Assembly (NCBI GenBank): GCA_963699525.1
Contig: CAVOUI010000020.1
Location: forward strand, 62,001-126,000
Source: SG8-41 sp963699525
Lineage (GTDB): Bacteria; Pseudomonadota; Gammaproteobacteria; Burkholderiales; SG8-41
Length of the DNA stretch: 64,000 nucleotides
Direction of reading: 5' to 3'
Shown here one piece after another: positions 24,969 to 33,835 of this stretch (within the stretch, counting starts at the first letter, position 1; each line of letters opens with the position of its first letter). A model generated the notes under the pieces. The model had not been told where the DNA came from, searched no databases, and saw only the letters and a program-made list of their open reading frames with translations. Position numbers and translations under genes: made by a program.

Positions 24969-25412
24969 ATGTTCAAGCACATATTGCTGCCGACCGACGG
25001 CTCCAAGCTGTCGAACCGGGCGGTCGGGATCGGCATCCGGTTTGCCGGGAAAATCCGGGCCCGGGTGACCGCCCTGCACGTCGTGCCGGCGTTCAAGGCA
25101 TTCGCCAACGAAGGCTTCGCACCGTTGAGCCCCGTGCTGAAGAGACGCCTCGAAGAGGAGGCGCGCGCGGGGGCCGCCCGGATACTCGACTCGATCGCCC
25201 GGCAGGCTCGGTCGCGCAGGGTGCGGTGCGCAACGCTGGTGGTGGCGAGCGATTTGCCCTATCAGGAAATTATCGCGACTGCGCGCCGGAAGAAGTGCGA
25301 CCTCATCCTGATGGCCTCGCACGGCCGCCGCGGCCTGTCGAGCCTGCTGCTCGGCAGCGAGACCGCCAAGGTCCTGCTCCACTCCAAGGTGCCGGTGCTG
25401 GTGGTGCGCTGA
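24969..25412 (+). CDS. Universal stress protein (UspA family)
   Basis: 147-aa single Usp domain. MFKHILLPTDGSKLSNRAV starts the fold. The C-terminal ATP-binding pattern G-x2-G-x9-G-S/T is intact in HGRRGLSSLLLGSETAKVL near residues 117-135, placing it in the ATP-binding subgroup. Such proteins respond to starvation, oxygen or redox stress. It starts 24 nt after DUF1178 with a GGGGAGAGG ribosome site. Confidence 0.93.
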   Translation: MFKHILLPTDGSKLSNRAVGIGIRFAGKIRARVTALHVVPAFKAFANEGFAPLSPVLKRRLEEEARAGAARILDSIARQARSRRVRCATLVVASDLPYQEIIATARRKKCDLILMASHGRRGLSSLLLGSETAKVLLHSKVPVLVVR

Positions 25413-25437
25413 CGCCGCGGGCGCTGCCAGCCGTCGG

Positions 25438-26421
25438 TCAATCGGGCCGAATGTTGGCCGCGCGGATGACCTTCTTCCAGCGTTCGTGGTCTTCCCGCAT
25501 GTAGCTCGCCAGTCCCGCAGCAGTACTCGGGGAGGGCTCGGCCCCCTGGCTCGCGAGCCGCTGCGAGAGCTCGGCCTCAGCGAGAAGCTTTACGATCTGG
25601 GCGTTCAGCCGTTTGACGATGGCCTGGGGTGTCGCGGCGGGCGCGAACAGGCCGTACCAGGCGACGAACTCGAAGCCGGGCACGCCGGATTCCGCGACGG
25701 TGGGTACGTCCGGCGCAGCCGGCGAGCGCTTGGCGCTGCCGACGGCGATGCCATTCAACTTGCCGGCCCTGACGTGCGGCAGCACCGCGGGCATGCTGGT
25801 GAACTGGAGCGAGACCTGCCCGGAAAAGAGATCGACGAGGGCGGGCCCGGTGCCTTTGTAGGGCACGTGCAGGAGGTCGATGCCGGCCATGGCCTTCAGC
25901 ATCTCCATGCCAAGGTGCTGCGCGCTGCCGTAGCCGGCGGAAGCGTAGCTGATTCGCCCCGGCTGGTCCTTCGCCAGTGCAACCAACTGTTTCACCGATT
26001 TCGCCGGCAACGAGGGGTGGGCGACGAGCATCTGGGAATTAACCACGAGCATGCTGACGGGGGCGAAATCGCGAAACGGGTCGTACGACAGCTTCGCGTG
26101 CAGCGCCGGATTGATGCTCATGCCGCCCGACTGGCCCTGGAGCAGGGTATAGCCATCCGGGCTTGCCCGCGCGGCGGCTTCCACGCCGACCACGCCCCCG
26201 GCGCCGCCGCGATTGTCCACGACGACCTGCTGGCCCCACGCCTCGGTCAGCTTCTGGCCGATGGCGCGGGCCACGAAATCGCTGGGGCCCCCGGGAGGAA
26301 AGGTCACGATGAGGCGAATCGGCTTGGAGGGATACGTCTGCGCCGCCGCGGCAATCCAGCCTATCGCGAGCGCGACCGAGCAGCACGTCCGGATGAGCCG
26401 CCGCTGGAATCGAATGCGCAT
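25438..26421 (-). CDS. Bug/TctC family tripartite tricarboxylate transporter receptor
   Basis: Periplasmic substrate-binding protein, 327 aa, with a signal peptide of about 27 residues (Arg-rich start MRIRFQRR, then a hydrophobic core ending AAAAQ). The mature part begins YPSKPIRLIVTFPPGGPSD, followed by VVVDNRGGAGGVVGVEAAA and YTLLQG, all Bug hallmarks. Bug proteins bind carboxylates or aromatic acids; most lack adjacent TctA/TctB membrane partners, as here. It is divergent from the beta-oxidation trio (102 nt apart), so it may serve that pathway, which is an inference from position. Confidence 0.93.
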   Translation of the reverse strand: MRIRFQRRLIRTCCSVALAIGWIAAAAQTYPSKPIRLIVTFPPGGPSDFVARAIGQKLTEAWGQQVVVDNRGGAGGVVGVEAAARASPDGYTLLQGQSGGMSINPALHAKLSYDPFRDFAPVSMLVVNSQMLVAHPSLPAKSVKQLVALAKDQPGRISYASAGYGSAQHLGMEMLKAMAGIDLLHVPYKGTGPALVDLFSGQVSLQFTSMPAVLPHVRAGKLNGIAVGSAKRSPAAPDVPTVAESGVPGFEFVAWYGLFAPAATPQAIVKRLNAQIVKLLAEAELSQRLASQGAEPSPSTAAGLASYMREDHERWKKVIRAANIRPD

Positions 26422-26523
26422 GTCACTCCCTCGCCTCGCGTAATCTAGCATAAGGGGGGTGGTGCGCCCCGCGGCGAAAGGAATCGGCTAAACTACTCGC
26501 CTCGCACGCGCCGCTCGCGAACG

Positions 26524-27336
26524 ATGAACGATCCCGCCGCGCCTCCGCAATCCCTCACCGACAAGCTGATCGCCAGGAAAGACGGCGCTATCGGCTGGGT
26601 CATCTTTAACAACCCCGATCGCCACAATGCCACCTCGTACGAGATGTGGCAGTCGCTGCCCATGGTCCTGGAGGCATACGTCAAGGACCCTGAGGTGCGG
26701 GTAATCGTATTTCGCGGCGCCGGCGAAAAGGCGTTCAGTGCGGGCGCGGACATCTCGCAGTTCAAGGAAAAGCGCAGCGGGGCAGCAGCCACGGAATACA
26801 ACGCCGCGGCGGATGCCGCGAGCCAGGCACTGCGGCAGTGTGCGAAGCCAACCCTCGCGATGATCCGGGGCTACTGCATCGGGGGCGGAACCGCGGTTGC
26901 CGTGGGCTGTGACATCCGCATCGCTGCGGACGATGCGCGCTTCGGCGTGCCGGCCGCGAAGCTCGGCCTCGGCTACCGGTTCGATGGCATCAAGCGTCTC
27001 GCCTCCGTCGTCGGCCCGGCGCGCACCGCCGAGATCTTCTTCACCGCCCGCCAGTTCACGGCGCAGGAAGCGCTGCAGATGGGGCTCGTCAACCGGTTGG
27101 TGCCGGCGGCCGAGCTCGAAGGCTTCGTCGAAGACTACGCCCGCGCGATAGCACTCAATGCCCCACTCACGATCGCGGCGGTTAAACGCGCGCTCATCGA
27201 ACTGCAGAAGGATCCCGCGGAGCGCGATCTCGCCCTTTGCCAGCGCATGGTGGACGCCTGCTTCGCGAGCGAGGACTACCGCGAAGGCCAGGCCGCCTTC
27301 ATGGAAAAGCGCAAGCCGCGGTTCACGGGCCGCTGA
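26524..27336 (+). CDS. Enoyl-CoA hydratase/isomerase family protein
   Basis: Crotonase-fold enzyme, 270 aa. The oxyanion-hole regions are RGAGEKAFSAGADISQFKE near residue 68 and IRGYCIGGGTAVAVGCDIR near 117. A Gly at the position equivalent to one catalytic Glu (VPAAKLGLGYRFDGIKRLA) suggests a variant chemistry within the superfamily. It leads a three-gene string with 3-hydroxyacyl-CoA dehydrogenase (14 nt gap) and thiolase (39 nt), which together make a beta-oxidation-like module. Confidence 0.88.
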   Translation: MNDPAAPPQSLTDKLIARKDGAIGWVIFNNPDRHNATSYEMWQSLPMVLEAYVKDPEVRVIVFRGAGEKAFSAGADISQFKEKRSGAAATEYNAAADAASQALRQCAKPTLAMIRGYCIGGGTAVAVGCDIRIAADDARFGVPAAKLGLGYRFDGIKRLASVVGPARTAEIFFTARQFTAQEALQMGLVNRLVPAAELEGFVEDYARAIALNAPLTIAAVKRALIELQKDPAERDLALCQRMVDACFASEDYREGQAAFMEKRKPRFTGR

Positions 27337-27350
27337 AGCAGGGGACCACC

Positions 27351-28880
27351 ATGCCATTCGAGGCGAGCCGACGCGACCTTACGGTCGGAGTGATCGGGAC
27401 CGGCGCGATGGGGCGGGGCATCGCCCAGGTTGCCGCGGCGGGCGGCATGCAGGTGCTGATGAGCGACAGTCGGCCGGGCGCGGCCGACGAGGCGCGCGGA
27501 TTCATCGACAAGATGCTTGCCCGCGCTGCGGAAAAAGGCGCGATGACGAAGGACGAAGCGGTCGGCGCAGTCAACCGGATCAGGGTCGTCGGTGGACCGG
27601 AGGCCATGAAGCCTTGCCAGGTCGTGATCGAGGCCATCGTCGAGAACCTCGAGGCCAAGCAAAAGCTGTTCGCCGAGCTCGAGGCCGTGGTCGCGCCGGA
27701 TTGCATACTCGCGACGAACACGTCCTCTCTCTCCGTGACGACCATCGCCTCGAAGCTCAAGACGCCGCAGCGCTTTGCCGGATTCCACTTCTTCAATCCG
27801 GTGCCGCTGATGAAGCTGGTGGAGGTGATCGACGGGCTGCAGACCGAGGGCTGGGTAGGCGACGCGCTGATGGCGGTGGGCCGCCGGATGACGCGCGAAC
27901 CCGTGCGGCTGAAGGATGCGCCCGGTTTCCTCGTCAACCAGGTCGGGCGCGGGTTCACGCTGGAGGCGGCGCACCTTGCCTACGAGGGAATCGCAGGATT
28001 TGCCGACGTGGACCGCGTGATGCGCGACGTCGGCGGCTTCCGCATGGGACCGTTCGAGCTGATGGAGCTGACCGGCCTGGACGTGACCCATCCGGCATCC
28101 GAACTGATCTATCGCCAGTTCTTCGAGGAGCCGCGCTACCGGCCGAACCTCATCATGCGCAGCCGCTACGAGGCGGGCGTGCTGGGCCGCAAGTCCAGGC
28201 GCGGTTTCTACGATTACGACGCCGAGATGAAGCCGATCGTGCCGCCCGAGCCACCCGCGCCTGTGGCACGCCCCGCGAGCGTCTGGGTGAGCCCAGTCGA
28301 CGCCCAAGGCCATGCTGCCCTCGTTGGGCTGCTGAACTCGCTGGGCATCCACCGGGAGACGGCGGCGAAGCCGAGCCCGCAGGCGCTGATCCTGGTCACC
28401 CCCGTCGGGGAGGATGCGACGACCTGCGCAGTGGAGCAGGGGCTCGATCCGCGGAGGACCGTTGCGGTCGATACCCTCTTCCCCATGGCGAAGCGCCGCA
28501 CCCTCATGAGCACGCCCGTAACCGACGCGGCCTATCGCGAGGCGGCGCACGGCCTCTTCGCCGCTGATGGCGTGCCGGTCACCGTGTGCCGCGACAGCCC
28601 GGGCTTCATCGCGCAACGAATCGTCGCGATGATCGTCAACATCGGCTGCTCGATCGCGCAGAGCCGCACCGCCCAGCCCGCCGATATCGACAAGGCAGTC
28701 ATGCTCGGTCTCAACTACCCGAACGGGCCGTTCGGGTTCGGTGATGTCCTGGGTCCCGGCCGCGTCTACCGGGTGCTGTCCTCCATGCACAGAATCTACG
28801 GCGATCCGCGCTACCGCCCCAACATCTGGCTCGCCCGGCGCGCGAAGCTGGGCGTGTCGCTATTGACCCCGGAACCCTGA
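27351..28880 (+). CDS. 3-hydroxyacyl-CoA dehydrogenase (PaaH-type, two C-terminal domains)
   Basis: NAD-dependent oxidation of 3-hydroxyacyl-CoA to 3-ketoacyl-CoA. 509 aa. The Rossmann motif GVIGTGAMGRGIAQVAA is at the N-terminus, ATNTSSLSVT and FHFFNPVPLMKLVEV lie near 120-150, and a first C-terminal domain begins DAPGFLVNQVGRG near 187. A second begins DSPGFIAQRIVAM near 415. The 500-residue, two-C-domain form is typical of PaaH/PaaC, which acts on phenylacetate or dicarboxylate intermediates. The ATG at 27351 follows an AGGGG ribosome site. Confidence 0.93.
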   Translation: MPFEASRRDLTVGVIGTGAMGRGIAQVAAAGGMQVLMSDSRPGAADEARGFIDKMLARAAEKGAMTKDEAVGAVNRIRVVGGPEAMKPCQVVIEAIVENLEAKQKLFAELEAVVAPDCILATNTSSLSVTTIASKLKTPQRFAGFHFFNPVPLMKLVEVIDGLQTEGWVGDALMAVGRRMTREPVRLKDAPGFLVNQVGRGFTLEAAHLAYEGIAGFADVDRVMRDVGGFRMGPFELMELTGLDVTHPASELIYRQFFEEPRYRPNLIMRSRYEAGVLGRKSRRGFYDYDAEMKPIVPPEPPAPVARPASVWVSPVDAQGHAALVGLLNSLGIHRETAAKPSPQALILVTPVGEDATTCAVEQGLDPRRTVAVDTLFPMAKRRTLMSTPVTDAAYREAAHGLFAADGVPVTVCRDSPGFIAQRIVAMIVNIGCSIAQSRTAQPADIDKAVMLGLNYPNGPFGFGDVLGPGRVYRVLSSMHRIYGDPRYRPNIWLARRAKLGVSLLTPEP

Positions 28881-28919
28881 TGCCCGCAATCGTCACGATG
28901 CCCTGAAAGGAGAACCCCC

Positions 28920-30122
28920 ATGCTCGAAGCCTACATCTACGAAGGGGTACGCACGCCCTTCGGACGCCACGCCGGCGTTCTCGCCAAGGTACGGCCCGAC
29001 GACCTGCTCGCCGACGCCATGCGCAACGTCATGAAGAAGACGGCGTTCAAGCCGGATCAGGTTGAGGACATCATCGTGGGTTGCGCGAACCAGGGTGGAG
29101 AGGACAGCCGCTGCGTCGCGCGCCACGCGGGGCTGGTGGCCGGACTGCCGGTGGAGACGCCCGGGACCGTGCTCCAGCGCAATTGCGCGAGCGGGCTGGG
29201 GGCCGTGGTCCACGCCGCCCACGCGCTTACCGCGGGCGAGGGAGATGTCTATCTGGTCGGGGGGGTGGAAAGCATGAGCCGGTCACCGCTGGTCATGAGC
29301 CGGGCCGAGTCCGCGTTCGCGCGCGACATCCGGCTCTACGACAGCACCATCGGGCCGCGCTTTTCCAATCCCAAGCTGGTCAAGCAATTCGGTGACGACC
29401 AGATGCCGCAGACCGCGGACACGCTGGCGCGCCAGTACGAAATCAAGCGCGAGGAAGCGGACCGGTTTGCCCTGCGCTCGCAGCAACGCTACGCCATCGC
29501 CAAGGGCGAGGGTTTCTTCTCTGGAGAGATCGCGCCAGTCGAGCTGCCGCCTACGCGCAAGGGCCCGGTGCCCCCGGTCGCCGAGGACGAGCACCCGCGC
29601 CCGAACACGGACCTCGACACGCTGGCCCGGATGCGCCCGCTCTACGACGGCGGCGTCACCACCGCCGGCAACGCTTCGGGGGTGAATGACGGTGCGGTGG
29701 CGATGCTCCTCGGCTCGAAGGCAGCGGGACAAAAGGCGGGCACGAAGCCGCTCGCGCGCATCATCGCCAGCGCAGCGGCAGGCGTGCCGCCCCAGATCAT
29801 GGGCATTGGCCCGGTCGCGGCCTGCAAGAAGGTCCTGGCGCGCAGCGGCCTCGCGCTGAAGGACATGGACGTGATCGAGATCAACGAGGCGTTCGCCGCG
29901 CAGGTTCTGGCCTGCCTGAAGGGGCTTGGCATCGCGTTCGACGACAGCCGTGTCAATCCCAACGGCGGCGCCATCGCCCTCGGTCATCCTCTCGGCGCGT
30001 CGGGAGCCCGACTTGCCCTGACGGCCGCGCGTCAGCTCGGGCGCGTCGGGGGTCGCTACGCCCTCGTGAGTCTCTGCATTGGGGGCGGGCAGGGCATGGC
30101 GGCAATTCTTGAACGAACCTGA
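28920..30122 (+). CDS. Acetyl-CoA acyltransferase (thiolase, PcaF/PaaJ-like)
   Basis: Thiolytic cleavage of 3-ketoacyl-CoA. 400 aa. The nucleophilic Cys is in QRNCASGLGAVVHAA near residue 90. ESMSRSP follows near 120, EINEAFAAQ near 320, the catalytic His is in GGAIALGHPLGASGARL near 350, and the second Cys is in CIGGGQGMA near 386. The 3-oxoadipyl-CoA type is possible, but the substrate is not fixed by sequence. It has a strong ribosome site (AAAGGAGAA). A hairpin with a trailing T-run follows within 150 nt. Confidence 0.94.
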   Translation: MLEAYIYEGVRTPFGRHAGVLAKVRPDDLLADAMRNVMKKTAFKPDQVEDIIVGCANQGGEDSRCVARHAGLVAGLPVETPGTVLQRNCASGLGAVVHAAHALTAGEGDVYLVGGVESMSRSPLVMSRAESAFARDIRLYDSTIGPRFSNPKLVKQFGDDQMPQTADTLARQYEIKREEADRFALRSQQRYAIAKGEGFFSGEIAPVELPPTRKGPVPPVAEDEHPRPNTDLDTLARMRPLYDGGVTTAGNASGVNDGAVAMLLGSKAAGQKAGTKPLARIIASAAAGVPPQIMGIGPVAACKKVLARSGLALKDMDVIEINEAFAAQVLACLKGLGIAFDDSRVNPNGGAIALGHPLGASGARLALTAARQLGRVGGRYALVSLCIGGGQGMAAILERT

Positions 30123-30149
30123 GAATCTTGCGCCGCGATGGGCGAGCGG

Positions 30150-30183
30150 CCCGCTGGGGACCTGTTTTCCGCCGCCCAGCGGG
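30150..30183. repeat. Perfect inverted repeat downstream of the thiolase gene
   Basis: CCCGCTGGG (30150-30158) and CCCAGCGGG (30175-30183) can pair with a 16-nt loop. A second small palindrome, ATGGGC/GCCCAT, follows at about 30193-30206. No gene lies between 30123 and 30328; the stretch holds these hairpins and the structure at 30243-30269. Confidence 0.5.
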
Positions 30184-30242
30184 TGCGCCACGATGGGCCA
30201 GCCCATTGGCACCCTAATTGCGTACGTTTTGCTCTGTGCCAC

Positions 30243-30269
30243 TGTCCCGGCCCCAAGGGGGCTGGGACG
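30243..30269 (+). terminator. Terminator-like hairpin after the beta-oxidation genes
   Basis: GTCCCGGCCCC pairs with GGGGCTGGGAC across an AAG loop (10-11 bp, one G.T pair). A T5 run (CTTTTTG) follows about 9 nt later instead of directly, so it is an imperfect intrinsic terminator. It lies just before the membrane-PAS gene. Confidence 0.4.
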
Positions 30270-30328
30270 TACAGGCTTTTTGCGTATGTTTGACGAATAG
30301 TCGTCGCTTTAGGATAGGCTAGAACGGT

Positions 30329-31234
30329 ATGCCATTGCAGGAATGGGTCGCCGATACACTGATGGGACGGTCCTCCCATTGGCTGCGGTTTGTGGGCTCC
30401 GGCGTCGTCACGCTGCTGTCGGTGCTTATGGTCGCGGTCCTGTGGCGCGGAATGAACGCCATTACCGACCCGGGCCTGCTGCTCCTTTTCACCGTCGCCG
30501 CCTCCACCTACCTCGCGGGCGGCATGGCCGGCATGCTGAGCGCCGCCATCGTGCTCTTCTGCTCGTTCGTCCTGTTCTCGCACCCGCTTTATCCGTTCCG
30601 CTACAACGAGCTCGACTGGAGGCAGATGATGGTCATCGTAGTCGCCTGCCCCGTCATCGCGCTCATGGTGGGCTCGCTCAAGGAGCAGGTCGACCGCCTG
30701 AAACTCATCACCCGCGAGGCCCAGACGTTGAGGGATGAAATCCGCCGGTTGGAGACGGTCAAGGAAGCGCAATACCTGTGCGAGCTGCGCTTCCGGCTGA
30801 TGGCGGACTGCATCATCGACTACGCCGTGTGCCAGCTCGATGCCAACGGCTCGGTCAGGAACTGGAACGTCGGCGCGGAACGGCTGCTTGGATACTCCGC
30901 TGCGGAGATCGTTGGGCAGAGCTATTCGAGATTCTTCACCAAAGAAGATATCCTCTCCCGGCACCCGGAACGCCTGATGGACCAGGCGAGGTTTTCGGGG
31001 AGGGCAGGTCAGGAGGCCTGGCGTCTACGTAAGGGTGGGGGACGGCTGCACTGCCGCAGTTCGATCATTCCGCTCAAGAATCAGCAGGGCGCGGAGGCCG
31101 GCTACCTCCTCGTCATTCATGACCTCACCCGCATGGAAGAAGCCAACCTCGCAACGCTCAAGGCTCAGGCCGAACTGGAGGCGATGCGCAATCGCCTGAG
31201 TTCGACCGAAAGCGGATCCGACACCACGGCCTAG
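30329..31234 (+). CDS. DUF4118-like membrane domain plus PAS domain protein, no output domain
   Basis: 301 aa. Residues about 14-115 form four membrane spans resembling the KdpD-type DUF4118 sensor module (LRFVGSGVVTLLSVLMV, LLLLFTVAASTYLAGG, SAAIVLFCSFVLFS, MMVIVVACPVIALMV). A coiled coil (about 115-145) leads to one PAS domain (about 155-265: DYAVCQLDANGSVRNWN, GAERLLGYSAAEIVG, FFTKEDI). The C-terminal helix after LLVIHDLTRMEEAN has no HisKA box, ATPase, GGDEF or other output. It may be a truncated kinase or a stand-alone sensor that works through a partner. Confidence 0.75.
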   Translation: MPLQEWVADTLMGRSSHWLRFVGSGVVTLLSVLMVAVLWRGMNAITDPGLLLLFTVAASTYLAGGMAGMLSAAIVLFCSFVLFSHPLYPFRYNELDWRQMMVIVVACPVIALMVGSLKEQVDRLKLITREAQTLRDEIRRLETVKEAQYLCELRFRLMADCIIDYAVCQLDANGSVRNWNVGAERLLGYSAAEIVGQSYSRFFTKEDILSRHPERLMDQARFSGRAGQEAWRLRKGGGRLHCRSSIIPLKNQQGAEAGYLLVIHDLTRMEEANLATLKAQAELEAMRNRLSSTESGSDTTA

Positions 31235-31322
31235 GCAGCCCCGGTTTGGCTGGCGGGCAGGGCCTCAAGAGAATTCCTGGAGGTGCGAAGGCCATAGGCC
31301 CCCGGCCCGACCCTCAAGCTAG

Positions 31323-31341
31323 TTGACATAATATACATTAT
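31323..31341. promoter_or_regulatory. AT-rich operator/promoter-like site with perfect TTGACA
   Basis: In the 168-nt gap between two convergent genes, TTGACA (31323-31328) runs into a perfect palindrome ATAAT-ATAC-ATTAT (31328-31341). Sites of this form occur at promoters of small autoregulated operons such as toxin-antitoxin pairs, but no gene follows on the plus strand. The remainder of 31235-31402 shows nothing else. Confidence 0.35.
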
Positions 31342-31402
31342 ACGCATGTATTGGCATCCCGCTGTAGCCCGGGCGGCCAACGGACAGGCGTCAAGGCGCT
31401 TC

Positions 31403-32179
31403 CTAGGAGCGGCCAGCGCGAGCCTTGAACAAACGAAAGAAGTTGGAACTCGTTGCCGTTGCAACTTCGTCCAGTGAGACCTGCTTCAGGCGTGCGAGCT
31501 CCTCCGCTACGTATTTCACCAGGCCCGGCTCGTTGGTCTTGCCGCGGTACGGGACCGGGGCAAGGAACGGAGAATCGGTCTCTATCAGCATCCGCTCCAA
31601 TGGGACCTGGCGCGCGACCTCCCGAAGCGCCGTGGCGTTCTTGAAGGTGACAATGCCCGAGAACGAGATCAGGAAGCCGAGGTCGATCGCGGCCTGCGCC
31701 ACTTCCCAGCTTCCGGTGAAGCAGTGCATCACGCCTCCCACGTCCGACGCCCCTTCCTCGCGCATGATGCGCAGCGTGTCCTCGGCAGCGTCGCGCATGT
31801 GGATGATGAGCGGCTTGCCGCTGCGCCGCGCTGCCCGGATGTGGGTTCGGAAGCGCTCGCGCTGCCACTCGGCTCCACCCTTGATGCGGTAATGGTCGAG
31901 CCCGGTCTCGCCGATCGCCACGACCCTGGGATGATCGGCGAGCGTGACGAGTTCCTGTTCCGTCACCACGGGCACATCCTCGTAGTCGGGGTGCACCCCC
32001 ACCGATGCGCTGAGGTTCGGGTAGCGCTCGGCCAGCGCCCGGACCTGCGGAAACTCCTGCAGCGTGACGCTCACACAGAGCGCGTGCGTCACCTGGTTCG
32101 TGCGCATCAGCTCCAGTGCGTCGTCCACCCGCGCGGCCAGGTCCGGAAAGTCGAGGTGGCAGTGGGAATCGACCAGCAT
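31403..32179 (-). CDS. tatD: TatD family metal-dependent hydrolase
   Basis: Metal-dependent nuclease of the TatD/YcfH family, 258 aa. Metal ligands are visible in order: VDSHCHLDF at the N-terminus, GETGLDHYR near residue 90, LIIHMRDA near 127, MHCFTGS near 152 and ETDSPFLAPVPYRGK near 203. In many proteobacteria this YcfH-type gene follows holB in the fab-tmk-holB region, as here (21 nt gap). It is the last gene of the long minus-strand operon. Confidence 0.94.
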   Translation of the reverse strand: MLVDSHCHLDFPDLAARVDDALELMRTNQVTHALCVSVTLQEFPQVRALAERYPNLSASVGVHPDYEDVPVVTEQELVTLADHPRVVAIGETGLDHYRIKGGAEWQRERFRTHIRAARRSGKPLIIHMRDAAEDTLRIMREEGASDVGGVMHCFTGSWEVAQAAIDLGFLISFSGIVTFKNATALREVARQVPLERMLIETDSPFLAPVPYRGKTNEPGLVKYVAEELARLKQVSLDEVATATSSNFFRLFKARAGRS

Positions 32180-32200
32180 AAGGCGGACGTTGTCGAAAAG

Positions 32201-33214
32201 TCAGGCCAGCTGCGCGGTAGCGCCGTGGCGTAGCAGCGCGCTGTACTCCAGCAGCAGATGCTCCAGGAACAGGCGCGCGTTCAGGGGATGCGAAACGATG
32301 CGCTGCAGGCGCACCATCCGCCGCTGGAAACGCAGCGCCTCGATCAGGTCGAGGCGTTGTGCGGCGGCACCGATGGCGTCGGAATAGTCCGGGTTATAAC
32401 GCACCCTCCCCGCCACCTTGTGGCTGACGAGGTCGAAGGCCCATTTCTGCAGCCAGGAAAGCACCTGCCGCGGTGGGGTTTCGCGCAGTTGCTCCGCGCT
32501 CGCGAGGGCGTCGAAGTCCGGGCGCGTGATTGCGCCGAGCAGCGCCTGCCGTTGCTGCCAGTAATCTTCGTCGAACGCGAGCGCGAGCAACGGCGCGCCA
32601 CCGGCGTGGGCGAGCGCAAGGCCGGCGTCACGCAGCTTCTGCTGCTCGAGCCAGGCTTGCGCCGCCTCGCGCGAAGGGGGCGCCAGCACCACTTGCTCGC
32701 AGCGGCTGCGAACCGTCGGCAGTAGCTGGTGCCAGCGATGCGCGACCAGCAGGAAATGGGTCCGCGGCGGCGGCTCTTCCAGGCTCTTCAGCAAGGCGTT
32801 GGCGGCGTTCACATTGAGCGCTTCGGCCGGGTGGATCAGCACGACCTTCGCACCGCGGCGATGACTGGACATATTGATGAAATCGGACAGGGCCCGAACC
32901 TGGTCGACGGAGATCTGGATGCGCGGCTTGCGCTCGGGCGCCTCCGGCTCCCCCTCGCCCGCTTCGGTGGGACTTTCGGGCTTCAGCACGCGGCAATCGG
33001 GGTGGCTGCCCTGCTCCATCCAGGCGCAGGCCATGCAGTGCCCGCAGGCACTCCCGTCCCGCTGCGGGTTTTCGCACAGCAGGGCACGCGCGAGCGCTTC
33101 GGCGAACGCCAGCTTGCCAATGCCTTCACGCCCTCGCAGCAGCAACGCATGAGGTAGCCGTCCCGCGCGCGCCAGCAGGGCTTCAAACGATCCGGAATGC
33201 CAAGGATAAATCAT
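32201..33214 (-). CDS. holB: DNA polymerase III subunit delta'
   Basis: Clamp-loader subunit, 337 aa. The Walker A-like GREGIGKLAFAEAL lies near residue 28. A zinc-binding Cys set (CGHCMACAWMEQGSHPDC) is near 58-75, and VLIHPAEALNVNAANALLKS plus EEPPPRTHFLLVAH are near 125-155. The C-terminal third is less conserved, as usual for delta'. It starts 3 nt after the tmk stop. Confidence 0.95.
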   Translation of the reverse strand: MIYPWHSGSFEALLARAGRLPHALLLRGREGIGKLAFAEALARALLCENPQRDGSACGHCMACAWMEQGSHPDCRVLKPESPTEAGEGEPEAPERKPRIQISVDQVRALSDFINMSSHRRGAKVVLIHPAEALNVNAANALLKSLEEPPPRTHFLLVAHRWHQLLPTVRSRCEQVVLAPPSREAAQAWLEQQKLRDAGLALAHAGGAPLLALAFDEDYWQQRQALLGAITRPDFDALASAEQLRETPPRQVLSWLQKWAFDLVSHKVAGRVRYNPDYSDAIGAAAQRLDLIEALRFQRRMVRLQRIVSHPLNARLFLEHLLLEYSALLRHGATAQLA

Positions 33215-33217
33215 TAC

Positions 33218-33835
33218 TTAACAGATTGTTGAAAGCACTTTCTCAAGTTCTTTCTTAACTTGAGCCAGACTCGCCTGGGCATCGAGGACGCGAATGCGGC
33301 CTGGCTCAGCCCGCGCCCGCCTGAGGTAGGCATCACGCACGCGCCCGAAATACGCGTCGCGCTCGCGCTCGAACCGGTCCAGCTTGTTCTTGCGCCCCGT
33401 CCGGCTCCGTCCGGTTGCCGGACTGACATCGAACAGGACGGTGAGATCGGGCTGAAGGCCGGAATGCACCCATTGTTCCAGTGTCGCGACCTTTTCCCAT
33501 GACACGCCGCTGCCTCCGGACTGATAGGCGTAGGTCGCGTCGGTAAAGCGATCGCACACGACCCAGACGCCGCGCTCGAGGGCGGGCGTGATGACCCTGG
33601 CGAGGTGCTCGCGGCGCGCCGCGAACATCAGGAGGGTTTCGGTTTCAGCGTGCAGGCGCTCGCGGCCCGCCAGCACCAGCCGACGCACCTGCTCTCCCGC
33701 CGGCGTGCCTCCCGGCTCACGCGTCACCTTGACACGGATACCGCGGCCGCGCAGAAAGCGGGCGATCCAGCGCAAATGGGTGCTCTTCCCGGCACCGTCT
33801 ATGCCTTCGAGGGTGATGAATTTACCGCGCGTCAT
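33218..33835 (-). CDS. tmk: Thymidylate kinase
   Basis: Phosphorylates dTMP to dTDP. 205 aa. The P-loop is LEGIDGAGKSTHLRWI near residue 10. TREPGGTPAGEQVR near 39 is the DR/E-P-G motif, and DRFTDATYAYQSGG near 97 holds the conserved DRY-like Arg region. A lid segment RSRTGRKNKLDRFE follows. The start overlaps the mltG stop by 4 nt (ATGA). Confidence 0.96.
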   Translation of the reverse strand: MTRGKFITLEGIDGAGKSTHLRWIARFLRGRGIRVKVTREPGGTPAGEQVRRLVLAGRERLHAETETLLMFAARREHLARVITPALERGVWVVCDRFTDATYAYQSGGSGVSWEKVATLEQWVHSGLQPDLTVLFDVSPATGRSRTGRKNKLDRFERERDAYFGRVRDAYLRRARAEPGRIRVLDAQASLAQVKKELEKVLSTIC

